Assembly: GCF_932526225.1 (NCBI RefSeq)
Contig: NC_064036.1
Span: 6,579,519 to 6,643,518 of the forward strand
DNA from: Nematostella vectensis
Taxonomy: Eukaryota > Cnidaria > Anthozoa > Actiniaria > Edwardsiidae
DNA: 64,000 bases
Reading direction: 5' to 3'
This document shows positions 1 through 12,503 of this stretch, in pieces. The notes beneath the pieces are model-generated. The model did not search any database. It was not told where the DNA came from and saw only the letters and a program-made list of their open reading frames with translations. Position numbers and translations under genes: made by a program. Within the stretch, counting starts at the first letter, position 1, and every line of letters starts with the position of its first letter.

Positions 1-34
1 TTCGAAGATCAAATACACGTAGCTTTAGCACTAC

Positions 35-92
35 CTTCGGCATTCTTCAGTCTTAATACCAAGCACAAGGCAAGCACGGCCAACTTCATCAT
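35..92 (-). CDS. Possible first exon (signal peptide) of a secreted-protein gene, cut by the window edge
   Basis: On the minus strand a double ATG (92-90 and 89-87) opens a frame reading MMKLAVLALCLVLRLKNAEG, with a basic residue, a leucine-rich core and a small-residue end typical of a signal peptide. The frame meets a donor-like GAAG|gtagtg at position 35/34. Without splicing it stops soon afterwards. The remaining exons would lie left of the window, so no product can be named. This is inference from a short sequence; a chance hydrophobic frame is possible. It would be transcribed divergently from EDC3. Confidence 0.35.
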
Positions 93-1428
93 GCTTTAGC
101 AGGGAAAACTAACTGTGTGTAACTGTTTCGAGTCCTTCTTACTATAACTACATGCGCGTCAACTAAATCAACAGAACACGTCCTTTTTAATTAAAAAAAA
201 CAAAGCTGTACTCAAGGGAAAGTAAATTAACAAGAAATATGATTACTTTTTCATGCCTTCTAATTCTGCTATGACATATAATGTTCAGAAAGACTACGCC
301 ATACGTTGCAGATTCCTTTATGTGGAAAAAGCTCTCCAATTACTTTTTGCACATTTTTACATATGGGCTGATTCTTCAACTTTTTTAAAATGTTTTTTTT
401 TGTATTATCATCATGAAACCGGCTAAATTTTAGTGAAGCAGGGATGTTTTATAATCCATCAGATTGCCATGGACACAATGACCTTGGAAAGCAGTATGTT
501 AGAGCATTTGATTGGGTTCTATACTATTCTCTACTTACTGTATTTGGTGACAAATTTGGTCATGTATATATTGATTTTTGTTGCTGCTTGATATGGTCAA
601 GAGAGCTTCATAATTTTGGAAGTATTCGCCACCTTTTTTGCAAACATGTTCCTTTATCATTTAATCCATAGTATCTTTGTTTGCAGAGGGGAACGTGTCA
701 TCCAACATCTTAAGTAAACTTAACGATTTTGCGTTGACTTAGGAGAGGTTGCTCTAGACCCAGATTTAGAAACATCTCTGTTGCGCAAATAACTGATAAT
801 ATCGCGAAAAACAACCCGAACTTCGATCTCGAGAAATTTAATGGTTATAGAAGATTGTATATCTGTGATTGAAAGGGTCCTATTAAACAGCCTATAAAAG
901 CCTTGGATTGCCTCAAGTTCTTCTAAAAAAAACATCTTCGCAAATCGACATCCCGTCCCGCCTCCTTGGAGCGAGTTGGTGTATCATACATTTCACATAT
1001 AAACTTCAAATTCGCGAAATTAAATTTCCTGCAAACACAATTTTTCTCCGCGATCGCGAAAGTAAAGACTCGCGAAATGTGCGGGGAAAATTTGACGCGC
1101 GAAAATAAGGTAATAAGTTATGAGACTAGTCTGATCCTGATCTCTCATTTTTTAATTCGTCTTTTCAATTTGTTTGTGTTTATTGTTTTTATGTCTTATT
1201 TCCAGAAGAAACTTTGTAATGTGGATTTCTATATTTCGGGGTTCCTGTGTAAACTACTAATTTATGACAGGCGTTCTATATGCGAAAGATGAAGAGACTG
1301 GTTCGGGAAAAACAGATTGTTCAAGTGGACTGGTAAAACTTGTGAAAGAAATCATATAGTTGTTTTTAAAACATTTAAAAGGGTACTTATTGACTTACAA
1401 AGTACAACAACCCCTGCTTATTTTCACA
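93..1428. other. Non-coding stretch upstream of EDC3
   Basis: AT-rich DNA with only short open frames that show no recognisable protein similarity. It should contain the EDC3 promoter and 5' UTR. A stretch around 1000-1100 is rich in tcgcgaaa-type words (cgcgaaa repeated several times), but I cannot assign a factor to it. Confidence 0.4.
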
Positions 1429-4400
1429 ATGGTATCTACAAATAATTGGGTTGGTGTATGGGTGCGAATTTCTTGCGCAGAACTTGGCGCGTTCGAAGGG
1501 AAAGTGTCTACCGTCATGGACGACCTTCTAGTCTTGAAGGATGGTAAGAATGGAAAAACCATCTCATTTGTCTCAGTAGCAATAGAATATCTATAAATGT
1601 TTACGCGATGTTTCTTCCCTTGTTCAAACTGTACGGCAGCTTTGCTAATTTTGAGATTAGTTGCTGTCCCGTAATGTCATTTAATTATACGAATATTAAT
1701 GACATAACTTATGTTTGAGTTGAATAGCAATAGATCTTTGACTGATCATAACTTACTGTTGTTGAACAGCTGATTATTGTTGATCATCTATTATCTAGTT
1801 TTTAATGTTTTCTGTTTTATTCCTATTATCGTGCTTCTCATTGTTCTTTTCATTGCATGTACTTAAAAACATCATCATCACATAGCTGTCAACCCAACTT
1901 GGACAGAAATCTTGTAAAATCGGGTGATCTGCAATAATAAATATGTAAAAAAACAACAAGAGAGCCAATGGGGACAGAGAATGTATAAACATTCTCATAA
2001 AAATTAGGCTTGTGATGAGGTCCAAAATCATGTGACACCCACCTGTGCTATAAAACAAAAAGGGCCTTTAAAAAAGATGTAATACTCAGCCTTCTCAAGC
2101 CCAGCCGGCTGCTAGCTCAACAAGCCGTTTCCTCTTTGTTTGTTAGTGGGCATCTTCGTCAACCAAACCACCTCAAAACTCACAAGAACCTGCTCCCAGA
2201 AAAATATTTTTGTGAAGGCTGTAACTGCTTGACTATCTATAATTTGGTAAAACAATTTTCAACAATTTTTTTTCAAGCTGTGTTTGAAGGGAAAGCTGTG
2301 CATTCAAATGAAGTCAAGATCAAGGCATCAGATATAACCAATCTTGAGATCATACAAGATCCCTCATCATTACACTCTAAGACAGAGGCTTTGGTTAGTC
2401 AGCAGGTGGAAGATGTGCAAAATATGGTATCTTATAATTTTTCATCTAAAATGTGTTGTTCACTGTCTGATTTTTTAGTCAATGATGTACAATAATGTAA
2501 ATAAAATACAATTTATCAGGCAGCAAGTCCTGCAAGACCAGAAAAGAAAAAGAAATCAGGTACATATACAATATTTAAGCAATTCATGCAATTATAAGAG
2601 GACCTGGAAGCGATTGTAAGCATTGCCATTACCCCACTGTCAACCTGTGTATATCACCCTCCCCTCCCCTACCAACTTATGCTTGGCCTGGTCCTTTCTA
2701 CAGTCTAGAAATTGCTGTGTACATTTTTCTGGAAAAAATCTGGAAGGCCCGTAAGGACTGTAATAGTTATCATCAGTAGTTTTACAATTATTTGTTTTGA
2801 ATCTGCACAGGAGAAAAGTCAGCTACCCCCAAGAAACAAGAAAGGCAAAAACCCTTTAAGACCAAGGATAAGGTATGAATGAAAATCATTAAACCTCCCA
2901 CACATTATATCTGACCTGACCTGATAATTGACGTTTTAAAGCCCCTTCCTTAGAGAAGGATTTTAGAATAATGCTAAGAATGGACGTGCAGTAGGCTATT
3001 AACATGAAGATTAAAATAGATAAGGAATTCAGCTTGATTTTTACATTGATTAGCAAAATATCAGTGGGAAGCTTAAACCTGGCTAAGGAATCCTCTTTAT
3101 TTATTCTTTTTTTTTGGTGATGAATATTTTAAAGACACAAATTATGACTTTCTCATTATTCTCTAGGAGTGTTTTGGACAAGCTGTAGAGGAGATCGTTG
3201 TTGCTAATGACTTTGATTTTGAGGTTTGTCTTTACTATACTGCATAGCATGACCCAGGGGAGGGAGAGGGTGTACTCAGATTTTAGCATGGCTATTTTCC
3301 AACACATTTTTTTATATGGAGGTGGGGGGGGGGGGGATGGAGAAATTTCGACTGGGGCTGTTTTTCTCTATTGTTGTTATGGGGGGAAGGGGAGTTTAGA
3401 AAAAGAAAACATTTAAAAGACAATTTAAGGTGTATGGTGTTAGGAATGCATTCTTATTCAACCCTGATCATATTGAGTCAAATAATGATCTTTTCGTATT
3501 TGGGAAACTGTTTAAAGGTAAGGTATTTTGGGGGGTTTAAATATTTCCATGCTTATAACCTATCCCCCTCGAGTATCTGAAAGTTGTCTGTTAAAAGTTT
3601 ATCTCAATTCAGGCATCTTAAACGTGAAATATAGCTCACCCCCCCCCCCCCCTTCCCCCGCTAAGTATACTGCTACTTGTGAAGTACACTAAAAGTGTAA
3701 AATATGCTCATAATCTAACTATTATTGCTTCAGAAAAACCTTGCCTTGTTTGACAAAAAGGCTGTGTTTGAGGAAATGGAGGTTAGTGGTATAGTGTATA
3801 CTGTACAAAATACAAAATTTATCCGAGTATAAGCCACATTTTTCACTCCAAAATTACCTTCAAATTCAGAGTGGCAGAGTGCCACTTTTTATTTTAAATT
3901 TTATTTAAAATTTGGATGGAACAACGTTGAAACCAATTGTGATTTTCAAATGTAAGATCATGCTAAAGATAAAGGACAGTCATGGCGTTGTTCTTCATGG
4001 TTACGGTAGCGTTACCATAACACTTTTTTTACTATTTTGATCTCAAAATTCTGTGTGCGTCTTATATGCTGGTGTGTCTTATACGTGGTTAAATACTGTA
4101 CTGTATGTATAAAGAGGAAATAATTCTACAATACCTGTAGTGTCATTTTTTGTCTGTTCAGTATTGTCGGATTGTTAGCTAGAAGGGAAATACACCAAAC
4201 ATGAGAATTTGTGATTTATGTATATTTTTCTTCACGCTCCCTACACAGAGCTCTGGAGTGGTGACTGGAGTAAGGAAAGGTTTTAGAGAATCCAACATAA
4301 AGCCTGATGAATCAGTGTTACAACAACAAGTTGCAACAAGCAGGAAAAGTGAGTTGGGGAACCTTGTTCAAATGTTTATCTAAGCTACAGTATTCCTCTT

Positions 4401-7400
4401 CTAAAGGCGTAAATAGATCACTTGTTTGCTCCTCATCAAACTAGGCTGCTTTTTCCTGTTTGGTGAAACTCTGGTCCCAGATCCTTAAACATTTCTCAAC
4501 TATAATGCTGACAAACTTTGAGAAGCTTGCGATGACACTTCTCTTCAACTGGAGCTAGCTATGATTGGTGCTCTTAAAACGAGTTTGAATACCTCTTCTG
4601 GATAATTATTTTTACCTAGAGATCTGGCCTCACAAAACCTCGCTGCTTTAACACATTGACCCCTCAACCGGCCTGTACCGGCTTTGGGAAGTACCCACAA
4701 CCCAAAAAATTCATAAATGCAAAATAAACACAACAAGATGAAGATACTCAGGCATCAGTCTAAGGGATAAATGGTCTTGCAGATATGCATCCAACCAGGG
4801 TGTTGGCATCTACTCTTAAGCCAAATAATAGCACAGGTTCTTTGACAAATCTCAAATCGAACAAGGAGAGAAAAGCAGAATCACCCCTCTCAATAAAACG
4901 CTCAAAATACAACACAAGGGAAAGAGATCAGCAAACACAGCTCAAGACACAAATAGATACCTTTATTCTGATCCTCCAGGTACATTTCCATGGCCTCAAA
5001 ACACAATGTCCACTCCTTGAAGGATTGTACAACCACGATGATGTCTTTACGTATTGCAAAGCATTCTGGGAGATTCAGGGGAAAATTCACGAGGGGAGGG
5101 CCAGTCAACACTCCTCTCCCCAAAGTCAGATGGTTTTTTATAAGTCTTTTCACCCCGAAGCCAAACAAATCAATTCCAGCTCATACAGACCCATAATAGC
5201 AGTGTAAACAATTTTGGAATCAATTTGGTTTCAGAAAAGACAGCATTTAGGAGAGCTGTGGTGATTCATTAGAAAATTATTTTCTCATCCTGGCAAAGCC
5301 AAACAAGAAAAAATCATCATGAATCCACCTTTGCTTGCAAATATCCATAAGCAAAGCACTCAATTATGCCCCAAAAGACTTCATGATGTCCTGAGACACT
5401 CTCCTAATATGCTCATGGGCTGTATAAAACTCAGAATAGGGGGGGAGGTATCTGTTTTCAGTCTGTTTTTTGTAAATTCAGCTCAAAAATAGCCAGGAGT
5501 CAATGGGTTAACCTGTATAAAAAAAGATGATGGGGAAACTATCCTATGGCTGACTTGTGTTCATTTTTCATTTGCAGTCATTGTACCGGAAGACCAGAAA
5601 GGAAGAGAGTATTCTACGGAAATCGGCATCACTGTGCCTGCCATCTCCCCGGAGCTGAGGATGCGGTTAATCCAGACATCAGAACAAATGGGTTTGACTG
5701 CAGAACAACGCATCGAGGCTGCCGGACTATGTGCATGGCAAATGACTGTCCAGCTTCTGGGTATGAAGTACATACTTTATTGTAAATCATTACCGTGCAC
5801 ACTCTCATTGCTGGTTGATTAGTGAGCGCTATATACATCCCTGTGCAGCCTGTTCAGAAGGTCTGTAATGAAAAAAAAAATATGTATAATAATTAATGCT
5901 GTATGATGAGTACAGTAATAACCAATAGATATTTTAATGACCTCGTTTTTAGGGGCGTAAGGGAGCTTACATAGCTCTTTTTATTCTGTTTTCATCATTT
6001 TGTGGTCCAAAAATGGTCCAATTTTGTGATGCAAAAAGCTTTGATGCAAGTTTCTGCACGGCCCGCACAACCATTCAATAAGACGTTGCATCAACTGTAA
6101 ATTAAATGTTAATGGCTAATGAATATAAATACTGAGGAAGATTCAATAACAAGAAAACATTCAAAAAATTGTACAATTGAAGGTTAGTTTCACTGGGGGG
6201 GGGGGGGGGGGGGGGCAAGTCTCAGACTAAATCAGAGTCACTAAGTGTTCATGTTAATGTGTATTTTCTTCAACCGACTCTATTCTTACATGCCACAGGC
6301 AAGGCCACATCAAATAGAAAAAAGATTTTCCTGTAGTGCGTGCTGGCATGGGCTCTTCAGTATCTCGATTCATACGTGCCTGTATTCAACTGTTTCTAGC
6401 TTCCTTATTGTGCTTGCGTTAAAGTTTGCCTTTTGCATCCTACTGCAAACTAATCATGTTTAATGCATGCATGCTGAATGACTGAACACTGAAGAGGATT
6501 GTAGATGGACTGTACAGTAACACTGAGCATTGTAGATGGACTGTACAGTAACACTGAGCATTGTAGATGGACTGTACAGTAACACTGAGCATTGTAGATG
6601 GACTGTACAGTAACACTACAGTAAGTCTTTCTTCTTTAGGCGGCCCACAGCGCTTCACTCGTAGTAACGCTCATCAGACGCCAAGTGTGGTTGTAATGGC
6701 TGGACCTCACATCCAAGGCCTTCAAGGCATATGCACTGCGAGACATCTAGCCAACAGAAATGTAAGTATCTATAAGGCCCAGATTAAGGGGTTGACCAGA
6801 TTGGTATTGTTAAAGGAGGGGTTGTTATATTGTTTAGGTTCACTTTAGGGTATAGTTAATTGTCACCTAGTATTTCATGTTTCCATCTTTGAGGAACGGA
6901 AATGCTTAAGTTTTGTCTTTTAAGGATAATTCAGATTACCTTTTGTGCGTCTAAATCCAGGGAGTGAACAGTTTCTTTAACGTGGCGAAATGTTTGGTTT
7001 CTATTTTTTGTTTCGGACATTTTGTTTGAACAGTTAAATTCTTGAATAATTTCTAAATTGTATGCCACCTCCCCCCCCCCCCCCCCTTGGTTTAGACGTC
7101 GGTTATTTATATCGTTATTTTATTTTTTGGGAAATTGTTGTAGTCATGCGCTCTTTTAGCATGTGCAGTCTAGTTTTAAAACTCGTACCGCTCTAGGGGT
7201 TTTTTTTTTTTAGATAATGCGGCGACGTTAGCACGCCGTTTCTTGCGCATGAAATTGAGAAGCACGACTCCACGTTTATGTGGAACGTTGCATTTTAACC
7301 AAACCAGTATGGTGCGACCCTGTCGCGCTATTTAAATTGAGCCTCAGGCCTCAATGCATCTTCCAGCAAAAATGTATTCAATAATAGGGTGCAATTCCAG

Positions 7401-9456
7401 TGATTTTCATTCGGTAACTGCAAAGCATAAAACCACCATAATGGATTTATTACACTGTAAATACATGTGTACAGTATCCGAAATAGCAAATAAGTTTTCT
7501 TTTGTCATTTGCGGTTGACTGATCAAATAATGTTTGTTTATCCACAGGTTCAGGTTACTCTGTTCATTCCACGAAAAACTCAGGTAAACATGTTTGCCAT
7601 CATAGCGTTTGGGTGTTTGTGTTCAGTTGATTTAAGAGAAAGTTGATTCCACATGTAGTACAGCCTCTTGTGACACCCTAACTCTACCCCCTGTTATGGC
7701 AGGACCTTATTCCTCAACTAGCGCTCTACATGCACACGGGTGGGGCACTTGCTGCTTCCGTCAGAGGTGAGTCACATATTTTACGGATGAACTATCTGGA
7801 TTGGACATTTTTATGCCAATATTTTTGGCTCAGAATTGTTATGCGTGTTTGTTTGTTCCGCTGTTAAAACTGTGCATATTATTTTTATTTTGTATTTGCC
7901 CACCCCCTCTTCAAATATCCAATGGTTTGCCACTTTGTTGCTAGCCCACTAGCCAACTATTATTTAGGGTTACATTACTCGGAAAAGTTTCGCTTTCGAG
8001 CACGCAAAGGTTAAGTCTCACCAGGGCTAAGTGTACGTGCAAGCCTACACAGTGCTCCTCGCTCTTTTGTGTGCCACAGGATTCCCAATGCTAGAAACAA
8101 GACATTTTCCAAATAACCCGGCTAGCAGGCTTACTAGTTGCCTAACAGCGCCGATGATAATATTATGGCAAAGGTACAGTGAGGATGAGGGAGAATGTAA
8201 TGATGATGTCTGTCTTTGTTGACAGATCTTCCCCGTCAGCCGGTAGATCTTGTGATCGATGCCCTGGCAGGTCATAACCAGAAAAAAGAAGTTATGGAAC
8301 AGACGCTGAATGCTGTCGAATGGGCCAATCAGAACATGGCGCCCATCCTCTCTCTAGATCCGTGTCTACAGACATCTTCATTAGGTACATAATACAACAT
8401 GACAGCGTGACGCCATGATAGCGTGACGCCATGATAGCGTGACGCCATATACTATAGTGACAGTATGTGTAACACAATAATGTCGCATCATCCTCTCGCT
8501 ATATCCCCGCCTTCAGACATCATTATTCGGTACATATTAAACATGACGTGACGACGTGACGCCATTCTTTCGAGTAACACTATGTGTTACACAAGAATGT
8601 AGCATCGTCCCCTCGCTTGATTCTTGTCTATAAACGTCTTCATTAGGTACATATGCAACATTGCGGGACATCGTGACGCCATGTGCTATTGTGACACGTT
8701 GTTAAATAAGAATGTAATATCGTCCCCTCGCTTGATTCTTGTCTACAATTGTCTTTATTAGGAATATTACGTATATTATACTTTTAAAATATCATAATTC
8801 ACGTACTGTTATACCTATACTTTTCGTTTAACACAATAATGTGAACTCATCCTCTCGCTTGATCCATTTTTACACACGCCGTTATTAGGTAACGCCATAC
8901 GGCGTGACAGCGTCATGTCCTGCTTTATACTGTAGTAACACTGCGAAGGGTGACAGACAGATATTATTAATGACCATTAATAATTAATAACCATTTATTA
9001 TTAATAACCATACTCTCTGTGTTCGCCAGGTTTAGAAGTGAAATGGTCCCTGGCACTTGGTTTACCACTGGTGAGTATCTGTTGATACCGTCCACTCCAC
9101 TGGAAGGTTATGATCATTTTCCTTATCCTGCTGTAAACTATTTATCGTCTTTTCTGTCGTAATTGTCATCTTCAACACCACATCATCACTGCAGACTCAT
9201 GTAGTCAAGTCCATCATCATCATCTCATTTTCATCATCGTCATCGTTATCATCATCGCCATATAATCACCATCATTCATCATGGATATCGTCAACTAGGA
9301 AACTAACCCACACTCGTGCTGTGTCAGGCAAACACGCCCAAGAGTGGTCGCTTGTACCTCGGTGATATCGGCATACCAAAGGGAGTATTCTCTGCTGTTG
9401 ACATCAACTACATATCTCCATTTGGGGACAAATTCGTTATCCCCCTGGAAACCTAG
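1429..9456 (+). CDS. EDC3: Enhancer of mRNA-decapping protein 3 (EDC3), 14 coding exons
   Basis: Scaffold of P-bodies that binds DCP2/DDX6 and stimulates mRNA decapping in the cytoplasm (family knowledge). Exons: 1429-1543, 2278-2426, 2520-2559, 2811-2872, 3167-3223, 3734-3781, 4249-4348, 5578-5760, 6640-6761, 7548-7583, 7703-7766, 8226-8384, 9030-9070, 9328-9456. All junctions are GT-AG, phases agree, and the product is 434 aa (human about 508). Residues 1-70 form the divergent LSm domain (NNWVGVWVRISC...). The FDF motif is NDFDFEKNLALFDKKAVFEE around residues 136-155. Residues from about 191 to the end form the YjeF-N/Rossmann-like dimerisation domain, including VVVMAGPHIQGLQGICTARH, KWSLALGLPL and a C-terminus YISPFGDKFVIPLET very close to vertebrate EDC3. 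The start is the first in-frame ATG before the LSm fold. Introns 7, 8 and 12 carry repeats described separately. Confidence 0.96.
4648..5511. mobile_element. TTAA-flanked MITE, piggyBac-like, in EDC3 intron 7
   Basis: The left end reads TTAACACATTGACCCCT and the right end AGGAGTCAATGGGTTAA. They are inverted copies matching at about 15 of 17 positions, each with TTAA outermost. piggyBac-type elements insert at and duplicate TTAA (family knowledge). The roughly 860 bp interior encodes nothing like a transposase, so this would be a non-autonomous derivative mobilised in trans. Superfamily assignment is inference from the TTAA ends. Confidence 0.55.
6498..6617. repeat. 31-bp tandem repeat, 4 copies, just upstream of the EDC3 exon 9 acceptor
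   Basis: The unit begins attgtagatggactgtacag and restarts at 6498, 6529, 6560 and 6591 (period 31). It contains the palindrome CTGTACAG. The last copy runs to within about 20 bp of the exon 9 acceptor (6638-6639), with the pyrimidine tract between. Confidence 0.9.
8341..8945. repeat. Degenerate 115-145 bp tandem copies of the EDC3 exon 12 end and donor
   Basis: The last 40 bp of exon 12 and its donor (…ctctagatccgtgtctac… ttcattag|gtacat, then a gcgtgacgccat block and an acacaataatgt block) recur about four more times, starting near 8485, 8602, 8718 and 8846. Copies 2 and 3 keep the …cggtacat/…aggtacat donor-like core. Copy 1 also contains a short internal 16-bp repeat (gcgtgacgccatgata). 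Only the first copy is coding. Confidence 0.75.
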
Positions 9457-9725
9457 TACTTTGTCTTTTATTCCGGGAGAGTCGTCAGTCGTCGTTGGTG
9501 CGTACAAAAACAGCGCGAATCCAAGCACAGCGCAATAAGTTCCCCCTGGAAACCCATTACTTTATGTTTCATTCCGAAGAAAGTCTTCTATCGTCGTTGG
9601 TGCGTACAAAGAGAGCGAATCCAAGCACAGATCATGGGCCCCCCAGAAAACCTTATACTTTATGCATTATTCCGGGGGGAATCGTCATTCGTTGGTGGTG
9701 CTTACTAAGAGCAAGAATCTAGCGA
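9438..9725. repeat. About 100-bp tandem repeat, 3 copies, covering the EDC3 stop codon and 3' UTR
   Basis: The block ccctggaaacctagtacttt … ttggtgcgtacaaa … gcgaatccaagcacag starts inside the last codons of EDC3 and is repeated from about 9541 and 9640 with substitutions. The real stop TAG is in the first copy. In copy 2 the corresponding position reads acccatt. Confidence 0.8.
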
Positions 9726-9982
9726 GACTTGGATCGCATACAAAGAGACTGTCTTCTTGGATGAAGCAGGTGCGGGGCAGTACGCTCACTCACAATTCAG
9801 CTTTAATCGGCGATTGGTGAGAGAAAACGATATCGCAATGAACTATTGAAACCAGAGCTAGTTAAAGCGATATAGTATACGTGATTTTCGAATAACTTCC
9901 ATTGTTTTGTTTTCTGGGAGTGATATTGTTGATGCATTTCAGGAATTCAACGTTGTTTTTCGATGCCTTCAAATATTGATCA

Positions 9983-10121
9983 TGGGCGAAGCCAGGGGGT
10001 TGGCTTAGCCCCCCTCCCCCCCAGCCAAAAATACAGTAAATGTAAAAGACATTTAAAATACAGCGAAAAATGCATTGAAAGTCACTTTTGGGCCCCTCCT
10101 GTTAAAAATCCTGGCTACGCC
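9983..10121. mobile_element. Short inverted-repeat element (GGGCGWAGCCAGG termini)
   Basis: The left end is gggcgaagccaggggg and the right end is cctggctacgcc, which form an imperfect inverted repeat about 140 bp apart with no coding capacity. A sequence with the same termini lies at 41749-41880 in UGDH intron 4. This suggests a MITE family, although a common repeat of another class is possible. Confidence 0.45.
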
Positions 10122-10129
10122 GTAGCCAG

Positions 10130-10361
10130 TAGAGTAGAGTAGAGTAGAGTAGAGTAGAGTAGAGTAGAGTAGAGTAGAGTAGAGTAGAGTAGAGTAGAGT
10201 AGAGTAGAGTAGAGTAGAGTAGAGTAGAGTAGAGTAGAGTAGAGTAGAGTAGAGTAGAGTAGAGTAGAGTAGAGTAGAGTAGAGTAGAGTAGAGTAGAGT
10301 AGAGTAGAGTAGAGTAGAGTAGAGTAGAGTAGAGTAGAGTAGAGTAGAGTAGAGTAGAGTA
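10130..10361. repeat. (AGAGT)n microsatellite, about 46 units
   Basis: Essentially uninterrupted 5-bp repeats directly abutting the short inverted-repeat element. Open frames on the minus strand (LYSTL repeats) are artefacts of the repeat lacking stops. Confidence 0.97.
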
Positions 10362-12503
10362 GAAGAAAGAGAGGGAACGGTTTCCTTCCCTTCACTGCTC
10401 ACTCCTCCTCGCTGATTTTCACATGGGAAATAAGTATATTATCTCCGCGCCTTTCTCCGTCTCCGCTTACTTCTCGTGTAAAAATAGGCCTATAAGAGAC
10501 TGAAGAGATACTTATCGAGCAAAACAAGGGGGTGCATTTCCGTTTGACGGGGGGGGGGCTATGATGGGAGAATGAGGGGTGAGAATTTAAAAGTATAGCC
10601 CATCACAACATGGGTGGCGAAATCCTAAAAAAGACCTCCAAACAGGTTATTATTAGGAGAAAAAACATAATAACCGGTTGAGTTGAATTAAGTTAGTTGT
10701 ATTTTATGCCATTTGTTCAAAATAACATATTTCCTGTCAAGGGGAGTCGGATTGGAATTATAGTCCAAGGAAGTCCGGCTAGAAAAGATTTACAGAATGG
10801 GGTTCAATCCAGTGCTTTTTTTACGATTCGATTATCACAGATAAAGAGAAGTACTAATCACAGCAGTGTACTGAAGAGAGCTGACTACTTTTTACAGGAA
10901 AATATAACTCAAATAAGATGCAATATTTCGTCTTTAGTCTGCATGTTACTTATACCTACCCTAAACTAAGAAACTAAGAAGGTTTGGGAAGCCCCCCTAC
11001 CCAAACTTTGTAAACTGGAGCGTAACGCCCTGAGGAGCCAACCTGTTGTAACGCTCCTTGCAGAACGACTAGCACGGTCCATCGGCGGCAAGCCTGGGTT
11101 ACATTATCAGAACATCTCAGTCGAACACGAGGGCCTTATGTTTTAAATAATTTGCAATGACTTAATGATCGAAATTTGATAAAGCAAATCGAATCTGCCA
11201 CTAATGATACCCGGTTACACTTTGTCGTAGAGAAGTTCGGTTCGCTACGTCTTCAGGAACTCTATCGTGCTCTTCGACCAATTTTGCGAATTTTATAAAG
11301 AGAAGTTATTGGGAAAAATGTCGAGTGAGATAGATTGCAAGCAGCTAATGGTACGCAAATGTGCAAAAAGCGTGAAAGCGAACCATATATATAATATTGT
11401 TTGTATTTTACGCATTCCAACGCGATATCGTCAACTCTTTCTACTCAAGAACATGGGAACACTCAGGCACAGAAATCAGAATTCAAAAATACAAAAAGTA
11501 AATGCACTCCAAGGTTTCCACTCAAGTAATCTCATTGAAAACATTTTTTGGCGACATGTCAAGGTGAAAGTCAAAGGTCGCCTAAAGGTAGATCGAGTCA
11601 AAGTGTCCATCTGATGTGATTTGGTTGTTAGGTCGAATGAATGGAGCATAGTAGCGCCACCTGCAGCTATGTGTTGATGTTCAGTCAGTGAACCCGTGAA
11701 TTTCGCGAGTCAACCTGTTTTGTGATTGTTTGGCTTGTTTGTTTGATTCTCACTCTATGACACCATAACCTACCAATTCGCCTGAACGTACTTCGAGTTC
11801 AAATAAGGTCGATAATCTAGGGTTGAAAATTGGACAGTGAAATTATAGGAAATGTCATTCTCAGTCCCGGAAAAGATGTCATCTTGATGAAGCGGGTAAC
11901 TACATGAGAAAACATAAAAATTGCAAAAGTGGAGGTATGTATTCACTGACTGGAATGCCCTAATTACTAACGCAAAAGAACACTTGCAAAATATATCCTG
12001 AAAAAAAGAGTTTTCCAAATGTTTTTGCTTCTTAAATTTTTTAACAGTTTGCACTTTGTAAGATTTTGTTATAATCAGCGAGCAATTCAGTTTCTAATAT
12101 AAGCCTCGCACTTTATTTTGCTGGTCATACTGTATTAACTAGAACGCTAGATAAAAGGGCATGAAATATAGCGCAATCTTTCTGCTGATCATACAACTAG
12201 GTCACCACGAAGTTCAAGCACTCCAACCTCGATCATCATACGTTACACGACACACGCTGAGCTCGCGCATATACCTTATTTTGTTGCCAGGTGCGCGGGC
12301 GAATATCCGGGAAGAGCTGGTTTTCAGTCTAGAAAATAATTTGCGGGAATTTTTCTATACGATTTTAAATCCCTTGACACCAAAACAGCGTTTCCCTAGT
12401 AATGTACCTGGTACATACGAGAAGTTAGAACGTTATCAGGATTCATTTGTTTTGTCTGCTGCATGTATTAACTCATGTCTCTGGCCAACTTTCTTCTTCC
12501 AAG
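10362..12503. other. Intergenic stretch without a recognisable gene
   Basis: Between EDC3 and the IGFBP-like gene. The longest open frames (around 11267-11614 and 12161-12586) have no recognised domain. A short hydrophobic N-terminus near 12161 might belong to an upstream exon of the next gene, but no splice connection is convincing. The missing first exon of the IGFBP-like gene should lie somewhere here. Confidence 0.4.

Noticed and set aside
4785-5207. 140-codon frame inside the TTAA element as a transposase
   Set aside because: No DDE-type motifs and no similarity to piggyBac transposases; the element appears non-autonomous.
10102-10402. Open frames of about 95 codons (LYSTL repeats), minus strand
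   Set aside because: Pure translation of the (AGAGT)n microsatellite; the absence of stops is a property of the repeat.
11267-11614. 115-codon plus-strand open frame
   Set aside because: No recognisable domain, biased composition and no splice or start context; likely chance.
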